NCBI RefSeq assembly: GCF_000003815.2
Contig: NC_049981.1
Location: forward strand, 9,181,779-9,245,778
From: Branchiostoma floridae
Taxonomy: Eukaryota; Chordata; Leptocardii; Amphioxiformes; Branchiostomatidae
Reading direction: 5' to 3'
DNA length: 64,000 nucleotides
The position numbers and the translations under genes are program-made. The notes beneath the pieces are model-generated. The model was not told the DNA's origin, did not search any database, and worked only from the letters and a program-made list of their open reading frames with translations. Positions 34,984 to 47,061 of this stretch are shown here, piece by piece (the stretch's first letter is position 1; every line of letters begins with the position of its first letter).

Positions 34984-35253
34984 CCTTCCCGCGCCTGATA
35001 GTGCATAAGGCGACGCCCATCTCCGTTTCAGTAGCCCTGGGCCACACAACATTCTGCACTCACTACAGCAGGGGGCTAGTCCACTGGTAGTAGTGTGTGT
35101 TCAACTTCCATACTCTTTCCCGAATGCTGAGTGCTAAGCATGCAGGGAAAGCAGCATGTACCATTTTTAAAGTCTTTGGTATGATTCGGCCGGGGATCGA
35201 ACTTGCGACCTACCGAATGCATGTCGAACACTCTTCCCACTTGGCCATTGCAC
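34984..35253 (-). mobile_element. tRNA-derived SINE, family A (near full length)
   Basis: On the minus strand: head GCAATGGCCAAGTGGGAAGA (A box), AGGTCGCAAGTTCGATCCCC (B box), then body CATACCAAAGACTTTAAAAA and GCTGCTTTCCCTGC. The tail has CCAGTGGACTAGCCCCCTGC, GGGCCAC-like sequence and GCGCGGGAAGGAC at the 3' end. No poly-A or target duplication was established. Confidence 0.8.
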
Positions 35254-35439
35254 TGGTTTTAAAAACTGTAAACACATCTATAAGCTGATTCGCAAATAAT
35301 AAAAAAAGTGTCAAAGTTGCCCATAAAGTCTTATCTTTCTTTCCGATTGCCAAATACGTGTGTGTCTAAAACTACGTCGGATATAAGACAACACCGTAGA
35401 CGCTAAGGAAATGCCGAAAATTCGTAAGATGCAATGGTA

Positions 35440-35895
35440 TACAACTACTGCTTGATAACAAAAAGTCTGCCCCTTGCTCCTTGCTCACAAAGAATGGGCA
35501 AACCGTATACGTAGGCATATCCATCAATACAAACATACATGGATTGAATGAGAGCAAAAATGCTATCCCCTGTAATTACTTACTTGAGGTACGACCAGTG
35601 AAAAATGCATGCCCTTTGGCTATTTTTTACGAAGAGTGGGCAAAGTAAATAGTTCAGACACTACGTACGCATATGTATCAGTAAAACATATACGGATTGA
35701 GTGAGAGCAACTTTTATCCCCTTTAATTATAGACTAGATCTAAAAACGAAAAGGTATGCCTCTTGGCTATATATTTTACAAAGACTGAGCAAAGTAAATA
35801 GCTCTAGAGATGTGCATGTCTAATCGCACTAATATATATGGATTGATTAAGAGAATCTTTTATTCTTGCTAATGATATACCAGAGGTACGAGAGA
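35440..35895. repeat. Three diverged tandem repeats of about 140 bp
   Basis: Each unit contains a TGCCYYTTGGCT/CCTTGCTC block, AAGANTGRGCAAA, a CATAT-rich stretch, ATGGATTGAATGAGAGCAA-like sequence and then ATCCCCTTTAATTA. Units start at about 35463, 35608 and 35754. No coding sense. Confidence 0.75.
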
Positions 35896-37649
35896 AAGCA
35901 ACAGGTCTTTTTCGTCGTTACCGGAAAGATTTTCACTTAGTAATTATCGTTAATGAATAGTTAATAGCTTAAGTCGTAGGCTTAAGAAATCTTGAATGTC
36001 TTGAGGCAGTGTTGGGTAGACAGGGGGCCCGAAAAGTGATGACCTACTACGAACTCATGCCGTGTGAGACAAAAAACCGTACATGTCTGAACTCCTTGTT
36101 TTGTACACAGAGCTAAGTCTGTTTTCATTAACACTTGATGATAACTTCTCACCTTAGAGGAATTGCCGTAGTGAAGAAAATATGTGTGGTATGTATGGTT
36201 TTAGACAGGCGTCATAAGTTTCAGGAAGTCTATGGTTTCCTGAAAGATGTACCATTGGTTAGATGACTCATATTTTGGTGTTGTATGTATCATGAACCGT
36301 ACATGCCAAGAAAAGATTATTGCCTCCGGGAAGAAAGGTCATCTCCAGTGAGGGTACTGTGTTTGGTTGTTTTGCGTGTTCGCACATATAACTCAGGAGA
36401 CTTTTGGTGTATATTTATGAATCGGTATGCGGGTAGTTATTGAAGTCTAAAAGAAATGGTCACTTTTGGGCTCCCTAGCAGCTTTTCAGGTATACTGCTA
36501 CGAAAGTTGACACCCCTTCCTGAAAGATGTGTGGTATAGTCCACACACAGCTTGTCTCTCGGCGAAGTCAATGACTTGTTGAAAATCAACTGTAACAGCG
36601 CACGATAAGGCTCTGGCTATAGCTTTCAAAATTTACAAAAATTCTCAAATATTTCATGGAGGTGTATGAGACATTCAACTTATTGTTGGGTGATGCTTTT
36701 TTCGATTAGTCTATCTACATGCATATTCGTCGTTCACACACGCTACTAGTATAACATGGATTCTATAGGAACAGGTTCAGTATAAATCTGGTCTGAAGTA
36801 CAAGTCAAACCAAGAAGACGATATGATGACTCAAACATATCTTTAAGTCTTCCAAGGACGTCTTCATACTTTCTTAAAGATGGTAATGCGATTCTTCAGA
36901 CTTGTCATGTTATGATGTCCTTAGCCTTATTTCGAAGATGTATACTCAAACTGAGTGGTATAATAAGATGCCAAGACATATCTTAGTTTCTTTGACGCAA
37001 ATAGGAGTATTTGGTTACGTACTTTATGGACTATAGACGACCGCCATGACAACAGAAGTCACGTGGATGCGTTCCCTACGTTCTTGTATATGCATAGTCC
37101 ATTAGAACAAAGTTTAACTTTTCGTAACCCATCAGAACTATCAGCATGATTTAGAAAAAAAAGGCAGAAACCGGCCAATGGTCAATTATTTGCCAGAGAA
37201 GATCTATATCTGCGTTTTTGTGTGAATTTCTTTAAGCCTCCTTGTGCACTCAGCTGCGTATGGACTATGCCACAATTCTTTCAGGGAGGGGGTGTCAACT
37301 TGTAACGCTGCAGTACCTGAAAAAGCTACTAGAGATCCTCAAAGCGACCACATATGATACTACTGCTATTATAACTATTATGATCACTATTCACAATCAG
37401 AAATTCATACAAATCCATCGAAATGAAGTGACAGGTTTGATCACACATACGCAATCAGAACCAGTATCCCCATGTAGAGCCTACCGTATATCGTGTTTGT
37501 TAAAATACGTAAAGACGGTTTAAGTTAGTGTTTGATTAAAACACACGGTATTTACACAAGACTTGTCGGAGGTCACCGGGGTTGTGTTGCAGGCCTGGAG
37601 GGGCTGGGCGAACCGGTCACGTTTATTTGGGGTACAACAAGTGTAAACA
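35896..37649. other. Gene-poor stretch
   Basis: AT-rich, with no exon, RNA or recognisable element. Confidence 0.3.
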
Positions 37650-37945
37650 GAGCCTGACCTAGCTTTGACTTTGTAGAAAAAAAACTTACAGAGTCAACGA
37701 GACAAGAAGGGTGGGTGAATAGGTCATCGAAGTATTGATTCGTCCGATGAGCAACTGCCCCCCTCCCCACATCACATGAACTATTACAAATAACAATTGG
37801 ATGCATTAAAGAGCCTGACAACTTTGACATTGTAGAAAAACTTACAGAGTCAACTAGGCAATCAAGAAAGGTGGGTGAATGGGTCATCGAAGTTTGATCT
37901 AATGGGCAAGTGCCCCCCTCCCCTCCCCACATCATTAGATATGAC
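37650..37945. repeat. Two tandem repeats of about 160 bp
   Basis: GAGCCTGAC...CTTTGAC.TTGTAGAAAAA...CTTACAGAGTCAAC...GGTGGGTGAATRGGTCATCGAAGT...TGCCCCCCTCCCC occurs at 37650 and again at 37811. The only long open frame here is an artefact of the repeat. Confidence 0.85.
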
Positions 37946-39844
37946 AACAACAAAAACGTAATGCATGCACAACAATTGGACGTATGGCAACTTCTGGTAT
38001 ACTTCTATCAGACTGAAATATTGCATAGTATGGGTTGAGTCTATATACTCACTCTACGATGGAATATAACTATCTAATATATACTCTCCTATACATTTAT
38101 AATACATGGATTATCATATGTCAAGTATAATAACGCGTGTCACACGCTGTATTGAGCGATATTCATCTAAGTGGAATAATTTGTTCTAGGTCATGTCACC
38201 GGGCCCCCTACTATGAATCCTTCGGTGTTCCAACCCACCCCTCCCCGCAGGACTTTTATCGACCTTCTGGTACGAATTTCCGCCCAAGCTGAAGCCGTTT
38301 TTTGCTAATGCGTTCCGTCCTGTTTACAGATAAAACAGGTGTCAATCTTACATGTCAGTCCTACAGGTATGAGGCCGTTTGTACCTACCGGCCCCCTCCC
38401 GGCATCTCTTCGGGGGCAGGTCTACCCCACCCCGAGACGGCCCCTGCTTTTTTACGGTCCACCTTTCTCGAGACGATAAAGATATCAGGAAAAGAACTAC
38501 TTTTGCAGATGTCAGAAAAGGAGATTCATGTGAAGGAGGGGTCCGATCTTTTGAGAAATATCTTGTTTGCGACAATCATCATAGTCTGACACAAGGTACC
38601 TTCACCAAAAACACGTGTTTTTTTCTGCTCGCAAAAATATCTTGTGCCCCCTGTCCACTAGAGTCTATGCTGCGACCAAAGATTTGTACATTCTTTTACG
38701 TTGTGTTTTGTTTATTGTTTCATACTTCTACATCTTGAAAATATCATTTTTCAGTCCTGGGGTCTAACTCGACTCTAAGAAATAAGCTGCAGAAAAAAAA
38801 TGTTCCCTAATACACAACTTATTTTGGCTGTCACGCGAGAAAAAAAACGACAAGAGCTTTCCCTCCAATGTCCCTCCAGGATTTCTTTTTGTACCCCCAT
38901 GCCCCCGAAGCGACAAAAACACAATTACAACTCAGTCGGGTAGAAACCGCATTTCTCTTTTAAACCTGCTCATTTCTTATGCACGACGTGTGCTGGTGTC
39001 TACCACACACAACGCGTCGTCTAAGATTTAAAACTCGTTAGACCTCCTTTGTGCTACCACCCTTTTCTCTGCGCACTTGCGAAGTTCAATCCTATTATTT
39101 GGGGTAATTTTCTGAGGCGGAGACGGCCTTTCAATGTTTAACCGTAAATAGAGGTAAATGCAAGATGGTATCAGTGGCGAGAGGTGACCTGTCTTCGCCT
39201 AAAGCAAGCACATCAACAGTGGAGTGTGTGCCTAGATATGTACCGTAGAAAGGAAACTATTTGGGGTCAAGGATTACGGCAAACACTTGGGTGTTGACAC
39301 GACACCCTCGATGGCGTTTTGATGAGAATCTATCGGCTTTTGATCCACTTCGCTGTCGCTTTCGACAAAATGGTTTTTCGCACGTACCTTTTATCGACTT
39401 GTTGAGTGAAACGTTTTAGAGCTAATTTGGGCAGTCGTGTTGTTGATCTAGCTCTTAAGGTTCAATTGCCTATTTGCGTCTCATATTTAAACTATTACCG
39501 TTTCTATTGCCCTTAATTGCTAGGTAATGGCATCCTCTTTCGGTCACTTTTGTCGTAGTGTGTCGTAAGATTGTTGTAGGACTGTCGTAGCCCTGGTCGT
39601 AGTCGTAGTCGATGTCGTAGAATTTTAACAGGCTGTAACAGTTGGATTTTGTACGGCAAATACAGGACGATCCCAAGAATGCCCTCAGTTTTATCGTACG
39701 ACGGTCCTACGACAAACGTGATCGGAAGACTCTAACATTGTGTATGCTTTATGACAATGCGTGTAGACCACGGTTAGGCAATTGTGGTTACTATGCGGGC
39801 GGCCTCAACACCACTCTGATCTTTCACCTTACTTAGCCGCGAGC

Positions 39845-40075
39845 TACAATATCTTGGCAACGAACCGGTGTGTTTCCCTCACGTAATAAAGAAGCACACA
39901 CAAACACAAATCGTCCAGAATTCTTTCGCGATACAATCTTTGTAGCTCCTTACCCTCAAGCCCTCTATCCGAACATGTTGCCGTTTTTATGTTTCGAGAA
40001 TGTGGTGTCACAAACGCACAGTTTCCCGCTACAATATCTTGGCAGCCAGTGTGTTTTTCTCGAGAATAAAAAAGA

Positions 40076-40133
<58 letters not shown>

Positions 40134-40262
40134 CACACAAATGGTTGAGAATTCTATCGCGATACCATCTTCGTACCTCCTTTAACCCTCGAGCCCTCTT
40201 TCCGAACATGTTGCCGTTTAGAGTTTTGAGTATGCGGTGTCACAAACGCACGGTTTCCTGTA
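39845..40262. repeat. Tandem duplication with (CA)n expansion in one copy
   Basis: Copy 1 (39845-40029) and copy 2 (40030-40262) both start CTACAATATCTTGGCA and share GTGTGTTT, AAAGAAGCACACACA, TCGCGATAC, CCCTC, CCGAACATGTTGCCGTTT and GGTGTCACAAACGCAC. Copy 2 has about 30 CA units (40079-40139) where copy 1 has only a few. Confidence 0.9.
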
Positions 40263-40950
40263 GCTGCCCGTTTAGTCATGCCCTGTAATTTTAAAGAGAA
40301 GAACTTGTCTGCGAGTTAGGAAACCTGTGATTATGACTAAGCGTGAGTAGAAGATTTAGTCTGGACTGACTTTGGGTGAAACAGCGACATCCTGAAACGT
40401 TGTTGTTGCACTTTGCGGAAACAGAAGCAAATTGGTCTCCGCGGGTGTCTGTGTAGGTTTTCTGTATGTCCTTCAACGGGCGGTAAACCAAACCATACGC
40501 AACAGTTGCTCCAAATGATACGTTAGACACCGAAGGGGAACGTAAGCTAGCATATGGCGGGGGAGGGTCCCCAAATACCTCTTAAGGGACCCCTCGAGAG
40601 GTGTATCATTAAACTACTGGAAGATATGAATTAGAGTGAAATGAATTTTCCCTCCATCCACATAGCTCTACAGTTAGGAAATGCCGACCTGTCAACACGT
40701 GGAGCACATAGTGGCTAACAGATACACGGATAATGCAATGAAGATGTGCACGGCACTAGGGGATGACCATATGGGGTGCGGATACCAAAATGTCGCGAGG
40801 AAAGGGGTTCTGAACTTCTCCGTAGGAAGCCCTCGCAGGGGGTATACAGAGATATGGCACACCGATACGGAAAAGTCTGGCAAAACAATCGGCGATTTGC
40901 ATCATTTCTTGCCACTGTTCCATGCATAGCCGTTGGTGGTAGTCTCGCTC

Positions 40951-41062
40951 ATATCCAAGCAGATGTTAGGTTGGTAACGTTTTCTGACGTGGCAAGCGAG
41001 TGTCCCTCAGTTTCTCAGAAACCGTTACGATATTCCACCCACACACATCTGCTTGTAGATTA
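40951..41062. repeat. Foldback element (CTGCTTGGAGATTA family)
   Basis: ATATCCAAGCAGATGTTAGG and ACACATCTGCTTGTAGATTA form the ends, with inner arms GGTAACGTTTTCTGA / CAGAAACCGTTACGA. About 112 bp, no ORF. Confidence 0.8.
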
Positions 41063-41212
41063 GATGCTAGTTTGCTTTTTATACATGTCCAAAATTAGTA
41101 TATGGGAGAGACAAAGTTTACAAGGTCGTCTGTTTCTACCAGTCAATTAGTCAAGCAAACTTACAGCGTGTGCCAGAACCAAGGAGCTTGCCAAAAACAA
41201 TAATTCTATTCC

Positions 41213-41545
41213 TTATATGATACCGTAGAGCGCGTGAGCGTCTTTCTGAAAATTATTGCGAAGCGAGCCTAGGGGGAAAGTTAGTGTAAAACTATTGGGT
41301 TTAACATAAGAGGTGTTTATGGCATCTTCATTAGTTTCTAAAGGCCTGTACTTAAGAGCGGTTGGAGGTCGATAAAAGTGGGCACACAATGCGATGTCGC
41401 CGCTGGCGTATTTTTGATGACAGGCGATGTTTTTCAGGGGAAGAGGGATCCCGACTCTGCGGTAGTTTGGATCGGGGTCGCCGCGGATTCGTTCCGGAGA
41501 TCTCTCGTGGAAATCAGGCGTGTCTTCTACAAAACGTCGGTCCCT
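41213..41545 (-). CDS. Exon 3 of the putative secreted protein
   Basis: 110 codons plus stop in the frame set by exons 1 and 2. Acidic/basic rich at first, then proline rich (GIPLPL, RPPTALKYRP). Only two cysteines were noted. The acceptor choice rests on frame, not on strong signal. Confidence 0.3.
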   Translation of the reverse strand, partial: RDRRFVEDTPDFHERSPERIRGDPDPNYRRVGIPLPLKNIACHQKYASGDIALCAHFYRPPTALKYRPLETNEDAINTSYVKPNSFTLTFPLGSLRNNFQKDAHALYGII

Positions 41546-42609
41546 CTGTCTTAAAAGCTCCGACCGCCTCGCGGGGTAGACATGCATAAATCCCAGCGCA
41601 TATGCGACTATGAAAGGATGTACTGAATTATACTGAAGTTGTGAATGCGACTTACCGAGCTCCAAAATCCCCTTTTGACGACGCTTTTAAGAACCTCATT
41701 ATTCCTCGTATCTCGTCTTTCCTGTAGGAACAAAGAGAGAAGAAGGGGTGATATTCGTGCTAATTACCACTGACAGTAACTTGGGGATTATGCAGGCATT
41801 TCGCTAAATGGGAACTCAATCTCTAACGTTTCCCCGGAGATTCTAAACCCCGAGCGTGCGGACACGGGAGCTACATGCGGTAGCAGGGTATGCCTAGCCC
41901 CGAAGGCGTTTCCGAAACGTTACGCTAACGTCAAATAACTTAAATACTCCAATTTCTCTCTGTCAATGCACAGAATCGTGGCAGCCACACGACTTGTTGG
42001 TGTAGAAAGTTTACGAATTTTTTAAGGGGAAGATTTTCTTTTTTCTCTATATTTTTTTCGGGAATATCTTATCAGAGGTAAGGGGTGTTGACACAGGGGA
42101 CCGGGCCGGTCCTTGTCATGACGGCCGCAACACGCGAACAAGCCCGGAGGGACATCTCCTTTTTCGGGCCTTCCTCTGTCAGGGCGGCGACACCAGAGTT
42201 CAAACCTCGGCCCTACCGGATCGAAATAAATACGCTCCCGTCTCAAACAACCCCGGGTGTACCATTGTTACTCCATGCTGCGCTATTTTTCTCTGCCTCA
42301 GTCCCTCCACTGTCATACGGACAACAGTAAAAAAAGGAAACTACACGCCAAAAAACGCTGTTGAATATATATAAACCAAGACCGGGAGCTCTGCCTAGAC
42401 TTTTTATCAATAAACATTTACCAACCAAAACATGCCGATACCGTGCAGCGACGCAGGCCAGCGCCTAAAACAAGCAAGCAATGTTTAAATGTGTTCTCAT
42501 CGAGATTCGAACCCGTGTGCGTACGTACCTTGACGCTAAGCCCCATGATAGTATCCGCAAGCAGTGCCAAAATTAGGACTGTTGTTATCCAAGTCGGTAA
42601 GGAATTCAT
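41213..42609 (-). CDS. Putative small secreted protein, three exons (tentative)
   Basis: Predicted coding exons are 42609-42529, 41721-41656 and 41545-41213, all phase 0, giving 159 aa. Exon 1 encodes a signal peptide starting MNSLPTWITTVLILALLA with a donor AAG|GTACGT. Exon 2 has acceptor TTGTTCCTACAG and donor TCG|GTAAGT and encodes residues including LKSVVKRGFWSS, with a Lys-Arg processing-like site. Exon 3 (acceptor TTTTAAGACAG) starts RDRRFVEDTPDFHERSPE and has Cys in NIACHQKYASGDIALCAH. A TATA-like box lies just upstream. The family is not recognised; a prohormone or small extracellular protein would fit. The exon 1 and 2 splice signals are good, while exon 3 and the 110-bp intron are weaker. 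Confidence 0.35.
41656..41721 (-). CDS. Exon 2 of the putative secreted protein
   Basis: 66 bp between a pyrimidine-rich acceptor (TCTTTGTTCCTACAG) and a near-consensus donor (GTAAGT). Frame 0 is open and contains Lys-Arg; one other frame is also open. Confidence 0.4.
42529..42609 (-). CDS. Signal-peptide exon of the putative secreted protein
   Basis: ATG in good context (CCTACCATGA). It encodes 27 residues with a hydrophobic core TTVLILALLA and a polar end, a textbook signal sequence. It stops at AAG|GTACGTACG. This is the strongest part of the model. Confidence 0.45.
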
Positions 42610-42641
42610 GGTAGGAGTGAAAACGTCAGGAAGATGAGATG

Positions 42642-42655
42642 CCCATATATACACA
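42642..42655 (-). promoter_or_regulatory. TATA-like box
   Basis: The minus strand reads GTGTATATATGGGC about 36-45 bp before the ATG at 42609. If used, the 5' UTR would be very short. Upstream sequence is GC rich (CGCCGCGCGCCAGGGC). Confidence 0.35.
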
Positions 42656-42699
42656 CTGGTGTAACCTCGCCCGCGACTTGCCCTGGCGCGCGGCGCTTT

Positions 42700-45401
42700 T
42701 CTATGTACACCGCCGTATACTTGACATATGTCTACTACAGCCCGGGTCACGTGACTCGCTACCGTACCTCGCTTTAGATTAACAGCGTCAATTTTTCACG
42801 GTAGACCGCCTTCCGAGCACACGACACACAGCTTTGATACTATTCATGCAATTCTTAAATCATAAATAGTCTCCCAATACCATACAAACATAACTTGTTA
42901 GAAAACATAGCAAACGTCAAATGTTCCAAGACCTGTTGGACAACATTGTAGCAAAGTTATGCCTCAAAATATTGCAAAAATATGAAGATGTACAGTAGCG
43001 TCCCGATAGTAAGACGAAGGACGGAGCAGTGTTCTTAGACTGCTACTGAGCATGCTCAACATAGCCTATCCTCCAGGCCATGGCAGGGTCTGTACGTACC
43101 TTATGTATTGCCTACTATATATAACAGGTACCCCTACCCCCTATACAGACCTTTCTAAACACACAATGAATGAGAAAAGACAATCCAAAACAATCGCTGA
43201 GTATTGTAAGTAGGGGTGGTCCACAAATGACTAATTCAAATCTTACTGAACAAACTTTGTTTAACATATTCATGACCACGACGTGCAAGTGAGAGCCGGC
43301 AACGAGCAACCTCCGAGACTAATCGAAAACAACAACAACGATAAACAATTGTGTCAATAGTTAATTTGATGACAACACTTTCTGGTGTTGTAATCCCCAA
43401 AATCCAGTTAGTGGGCCGTTCTGGAATCGTGATACAGACAATGGGGTCTTTTTATCAGAGTACGGGACCGAAGCAATCCGTTTAAAGGGGGTTATGAATA
43501 TGAAAATATGATAAAGAAATTGTCTGAGGCGCCAATTCTTTCGTGTCGTCTGATTTTGTGATGGATCGGGGTTGATTTTGCTGGTGGTATCATCGGGAAA
43601 AATTCTCACGGTGATTTTTTTGTGAGACACCTCCCTTTCTATTTTTTTGTCACCTTTCTATTCTAGTCTCTAACAAAAAGCTTGGGTTTCTTCTCCAATC
43701 ATGGCTTGAAAATATGTCAGTAAAGAATTAGCGAACCCATCGTCTCTTATCGTCTTTTTGTGTAGTACCCACCAATCCTAAGTATTTTTCAATAGCAAGT
43801 ACAATTACCCCCCCCCCCCCCTTCCTTAGAGTGAAATCCTGGTGAATCAAGGAGCTTTTATTGGGTGAATGAACTAAAATTGCACCACAATCGTACGTCG
43901 ACAACTGCTTGATAAAAATACTACAGTACAATGATAATCTGTCCTACATCTAGAACTACAGAATGTTGTCGATAGCAGTACCTATATGAAGTACATTATG
44001 GATGATTTGGTCCCCTTTTTTGAAGAAGTACAAGGAAATTGACCTATACAGGCGTTATATGAGTTGGGCGGGATATACAGTACATGAAAATATGACGATG
44101 TCTCTGATCAGTAATGAAACTGCGCACACTGTCGTCTGAAATCGTGTCAGACGATATTTGTCTTTCCTACCCTAGAACCTGACCTACCCTCTCGTCACCT
44201 TTGGGATCTACATAATACCGCTGGGTTCGGCCCTCCCCCTCCCCTTGAGCAAATTCATTATTTATCAGATCATCAGACGACAATGTTGCACTTTGGTCCT
44301 AATCGACCCAATTGTTGAATTTCCCACAAGAAAAGTAGAGGCTCGTTTTCGATTGGAGTTGGCGGGAAATTCTTCGTCGCTGTGAAGAGTGATTCATCTT
44401 GTATTTCCTCAGACAGACGGCGCAGGAAGTGGTTACGTCATAATCAGACGACTTTTTTCTTCTACATTTCCAGTCAGCATAGAGCTTAAACTGTATACAT
44501 ATGCATGCATTGTAGGCATTTATTTTGAGAGGAAATGACACTAAAATATAGAGTTTTCAGCTCTTTAACCTGTTGAACGTTAGATAAACTTGATCTTGAA
44601 AATAACGGAATTCCCATACAATCTACTTTTGTCTTTTCCAATCACGGTAACTATGACAGAATATAAACGCACCGTTTTAAGACCTATTAAACCGCCTGCA
44701 ACTGACCTGGAATGCCGAGAATGCATCAAGTCGTTCTAAATCAAGTTTGGATTGATTGGAATTGATCCAGTGACCCTGAAAATACATCCATTCATTATTT
44801 ACAAAAGCGAGCTTTTTCAGTGTAAGGAAACTCCTAAGTGTGTCTCCTTCTTGAAACCGATTAAAGCTTTCCTGTCAAAAGTTGTTGAGACTGACACGAG
44901 GAATATTGTAAGAATTCAAAAATGATGAAATATTGGCTTCAACGTCCACTAGCTTGAAGCTCAAGCCCAAAAGCATATGTCAACGCTTGTCCTCAAGAAG
45001 CCATTTGACATCCATGTCTTTCAACAGGCCTGTTCTGCTCTCCAGTTGCAAAAGGTTTCGAGTGACTTATTTTGATATACGATCTCTCTAGATGTTTGCC
45101 ATAGCAGCCAATCCAGTCTAATTTATGACCTAGCGGAATCCGACATGCAGATAATTGGTAATAATTGGTACGCTGCAAAATGGTGTGTAAATGTAACAAA
45201 GCAGGATAATATATATTTGCTATACATGTCAAGCATAACCCTGCATTTACGTTATATATCAGTCATTCACTCATGTCTTGAACTAAGTTTCCGTTACGAA
45301 TCATTTGTCAGAATATTTATCAGTTCTTATACGTTAGATAGGTAACATACAATTGGAATATTGGGAGGGTGGGTAGATGCCGCTCCATCAAAGAAGCGTT
45401 T
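42700..45401. other. Gene-poor stretch
   Basis: No exon or element was recognised. There is a C14-like homopolymer at about 43808-43822. Confidence 0.3.
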
Positions 45402-45530
45402 GGTATCCAGGCTAGGATTCGTAACAAAACAGAACGCCAGTCTCGTTCGGTGTCCACTGCCATTTTGGAATTCCGGAACAATACTAACATCCGGGCTAAG
45501 AAGAGAAAGAAGAAATCTAGCCTGGATGCC
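45402..45530. repeat. Foldback element (GGTATCCAGGCTAG ends)
   Basis: GGTATCCAGGCTAG at the left and CTAGCCTGGATGCC at the right are inverted repeats. AAAACAGAACGCC and GGACAGAAGA-like modules occur nearby, and a partial third end (GGTATCCAGG) is at about 45640. Confidence 0.65.
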
Positions 45531-46960
45531 AGCCTCCGCTACCACGGGCACTGATAACAACGCTGACATTCAGGCTAAAGCTAAGCTAGAAAGAGGAAGA
45601 GACAAGTGCATGCCCTTTAATCTTCTGTCCTGGTTGGCTGGTATCCAGGTTATAAGGAGAAACATCTTATTACCGTACGTGTTACCCGTGATCTTTTAAA
45701 AGGAATGGCGGGCTTTTCAAAGAATATGGCATCTTACACGCGCGTACGATCACAAGACGTTCATCGTTGTATTTGTAGGTAGAAACAACGCGTGAAATTT
45801 GAATTTTTATGGAAACGTCTATTTCAATTTTCTGGTGTAAGACAGTAGAAAGCATAAATAGCACGTTTTACGCCGTTCTCCATGCCATAGAACTAATCGC
45901 CTCTCTTAGTAGCGCACCGCATTATCATGTTTTGAAAAGTCAAAACAAAGGTGAATTGGTTTTTTTTATTATTCGAGAAAGTTGATTTTTCCACTGTAAA
46001 ACAGTGATGAAAGGCTTAAAGTGCACTTTTTTTGCGCAAAAAAAAGGTCTTCATGTCATAACACCAGTTAGTTCCCAAAGTAGCTAAGACGCATTGTATC
46101 AACGTGTTTTGGCATATTTTAACATATAAACCGGCATTTGCACACAGAATCAGCGTGGATTGTTATCATTGGTGGGAAATAGGTAAATTCTGACAAGCCT
46201 GCTCCTCTAGTAAATTATTTCACAGATTTGGCCGATTTCTATATAATGGTTTCCGAGAAGTCTGTAAAAGCGATTTGAATCTAATTATATGGATGGCATC
46301 CTACTGGAACCCAAAGACTCATGCGAGCGTGCGAATAGAAAGTTTGGCCCCCAAAAAGTTGCCTTCATTATGAAATTTAAGGGATATTTAACAAATGAGT
46401 TAACACATAGAAAATGGGGCATACCAAACAAAAATCTTCATTTTGTTCTTTCACATCTTCTTTGACCTTTAAAATAACATTTGGCATCCTCTGACATTAC
46501 TTTTAATTCGTATTTGGTATCCGATATTTTTTGCAACCTAACGTTATATGTGCTCATTTTGCACCTGCTTTGTATGATTTACCGTACGGTTGAAAACTTT
46601 TTTTCTTTGAAAACGTCCGAAAATTCATGCGCGCGTGGATGTCACCCATACAATCAAATCAACATGGCCAACCTGCATGTATTGAAAGGTTTTGATGATA
46701 ATCATATGTACCTGACAAATGTGTACTGTCTTATGCTAAGTCGACCCCATTCTGTCACTTCCTATTGTTTTTCTGCGCTATCTCATCTGTATGTAGCGTA
46801 AGCTTCATCTCAGACATATGGTCGGGAAAGGAGGTGGGGGTGGTTTAAGATGCTAAAACTAATAAGCACCTGTCACAAAGAACATTGCTAACATTTGACG
46901 GTTACCATTTAAAAGTGGCCTCTCTAAAAATCAGTGCTCAGTCACGGGAAGGGCTTACTT

Positions 46961-47061
46961 AGCCTGGGTACCACCCGTATTCTACCGGTGGGCTCCTTAC
47001 ACTCACTATTTCTAGGTAGTGAGTGTAAGGAGGCCGGTAGAATACGGACGGTACCCAGGCT
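46961..47061. repeat. Near-perfect 101-bp hairpin element
   Basis: AGCCTGGGTACCACCCGTAT, TCTACCGG and CTCCTTACACTCACTA are mirrored by TAGTGAGTGTAAGGAG, CCGGTAGAATACGGACGG and TACCCAGGCT around a loop of a few bases (TTTCTAGG). It has the same ends as the hairpin at 29422. Confidence 0.92.

Noticed and set aside
37573-37953. A 126-codon minus-strand open frame
   Set aside because: It spans two tandem 160-bp repeats; the repeated peptide simply mirrors the DNA repeat.
39870-40262. CRISPR-like regular repeats
   Set aside because: This is a two-copy tandem duplication with a CA tract in an animal genome; no repeat-spacer pattern anywhere in the window.
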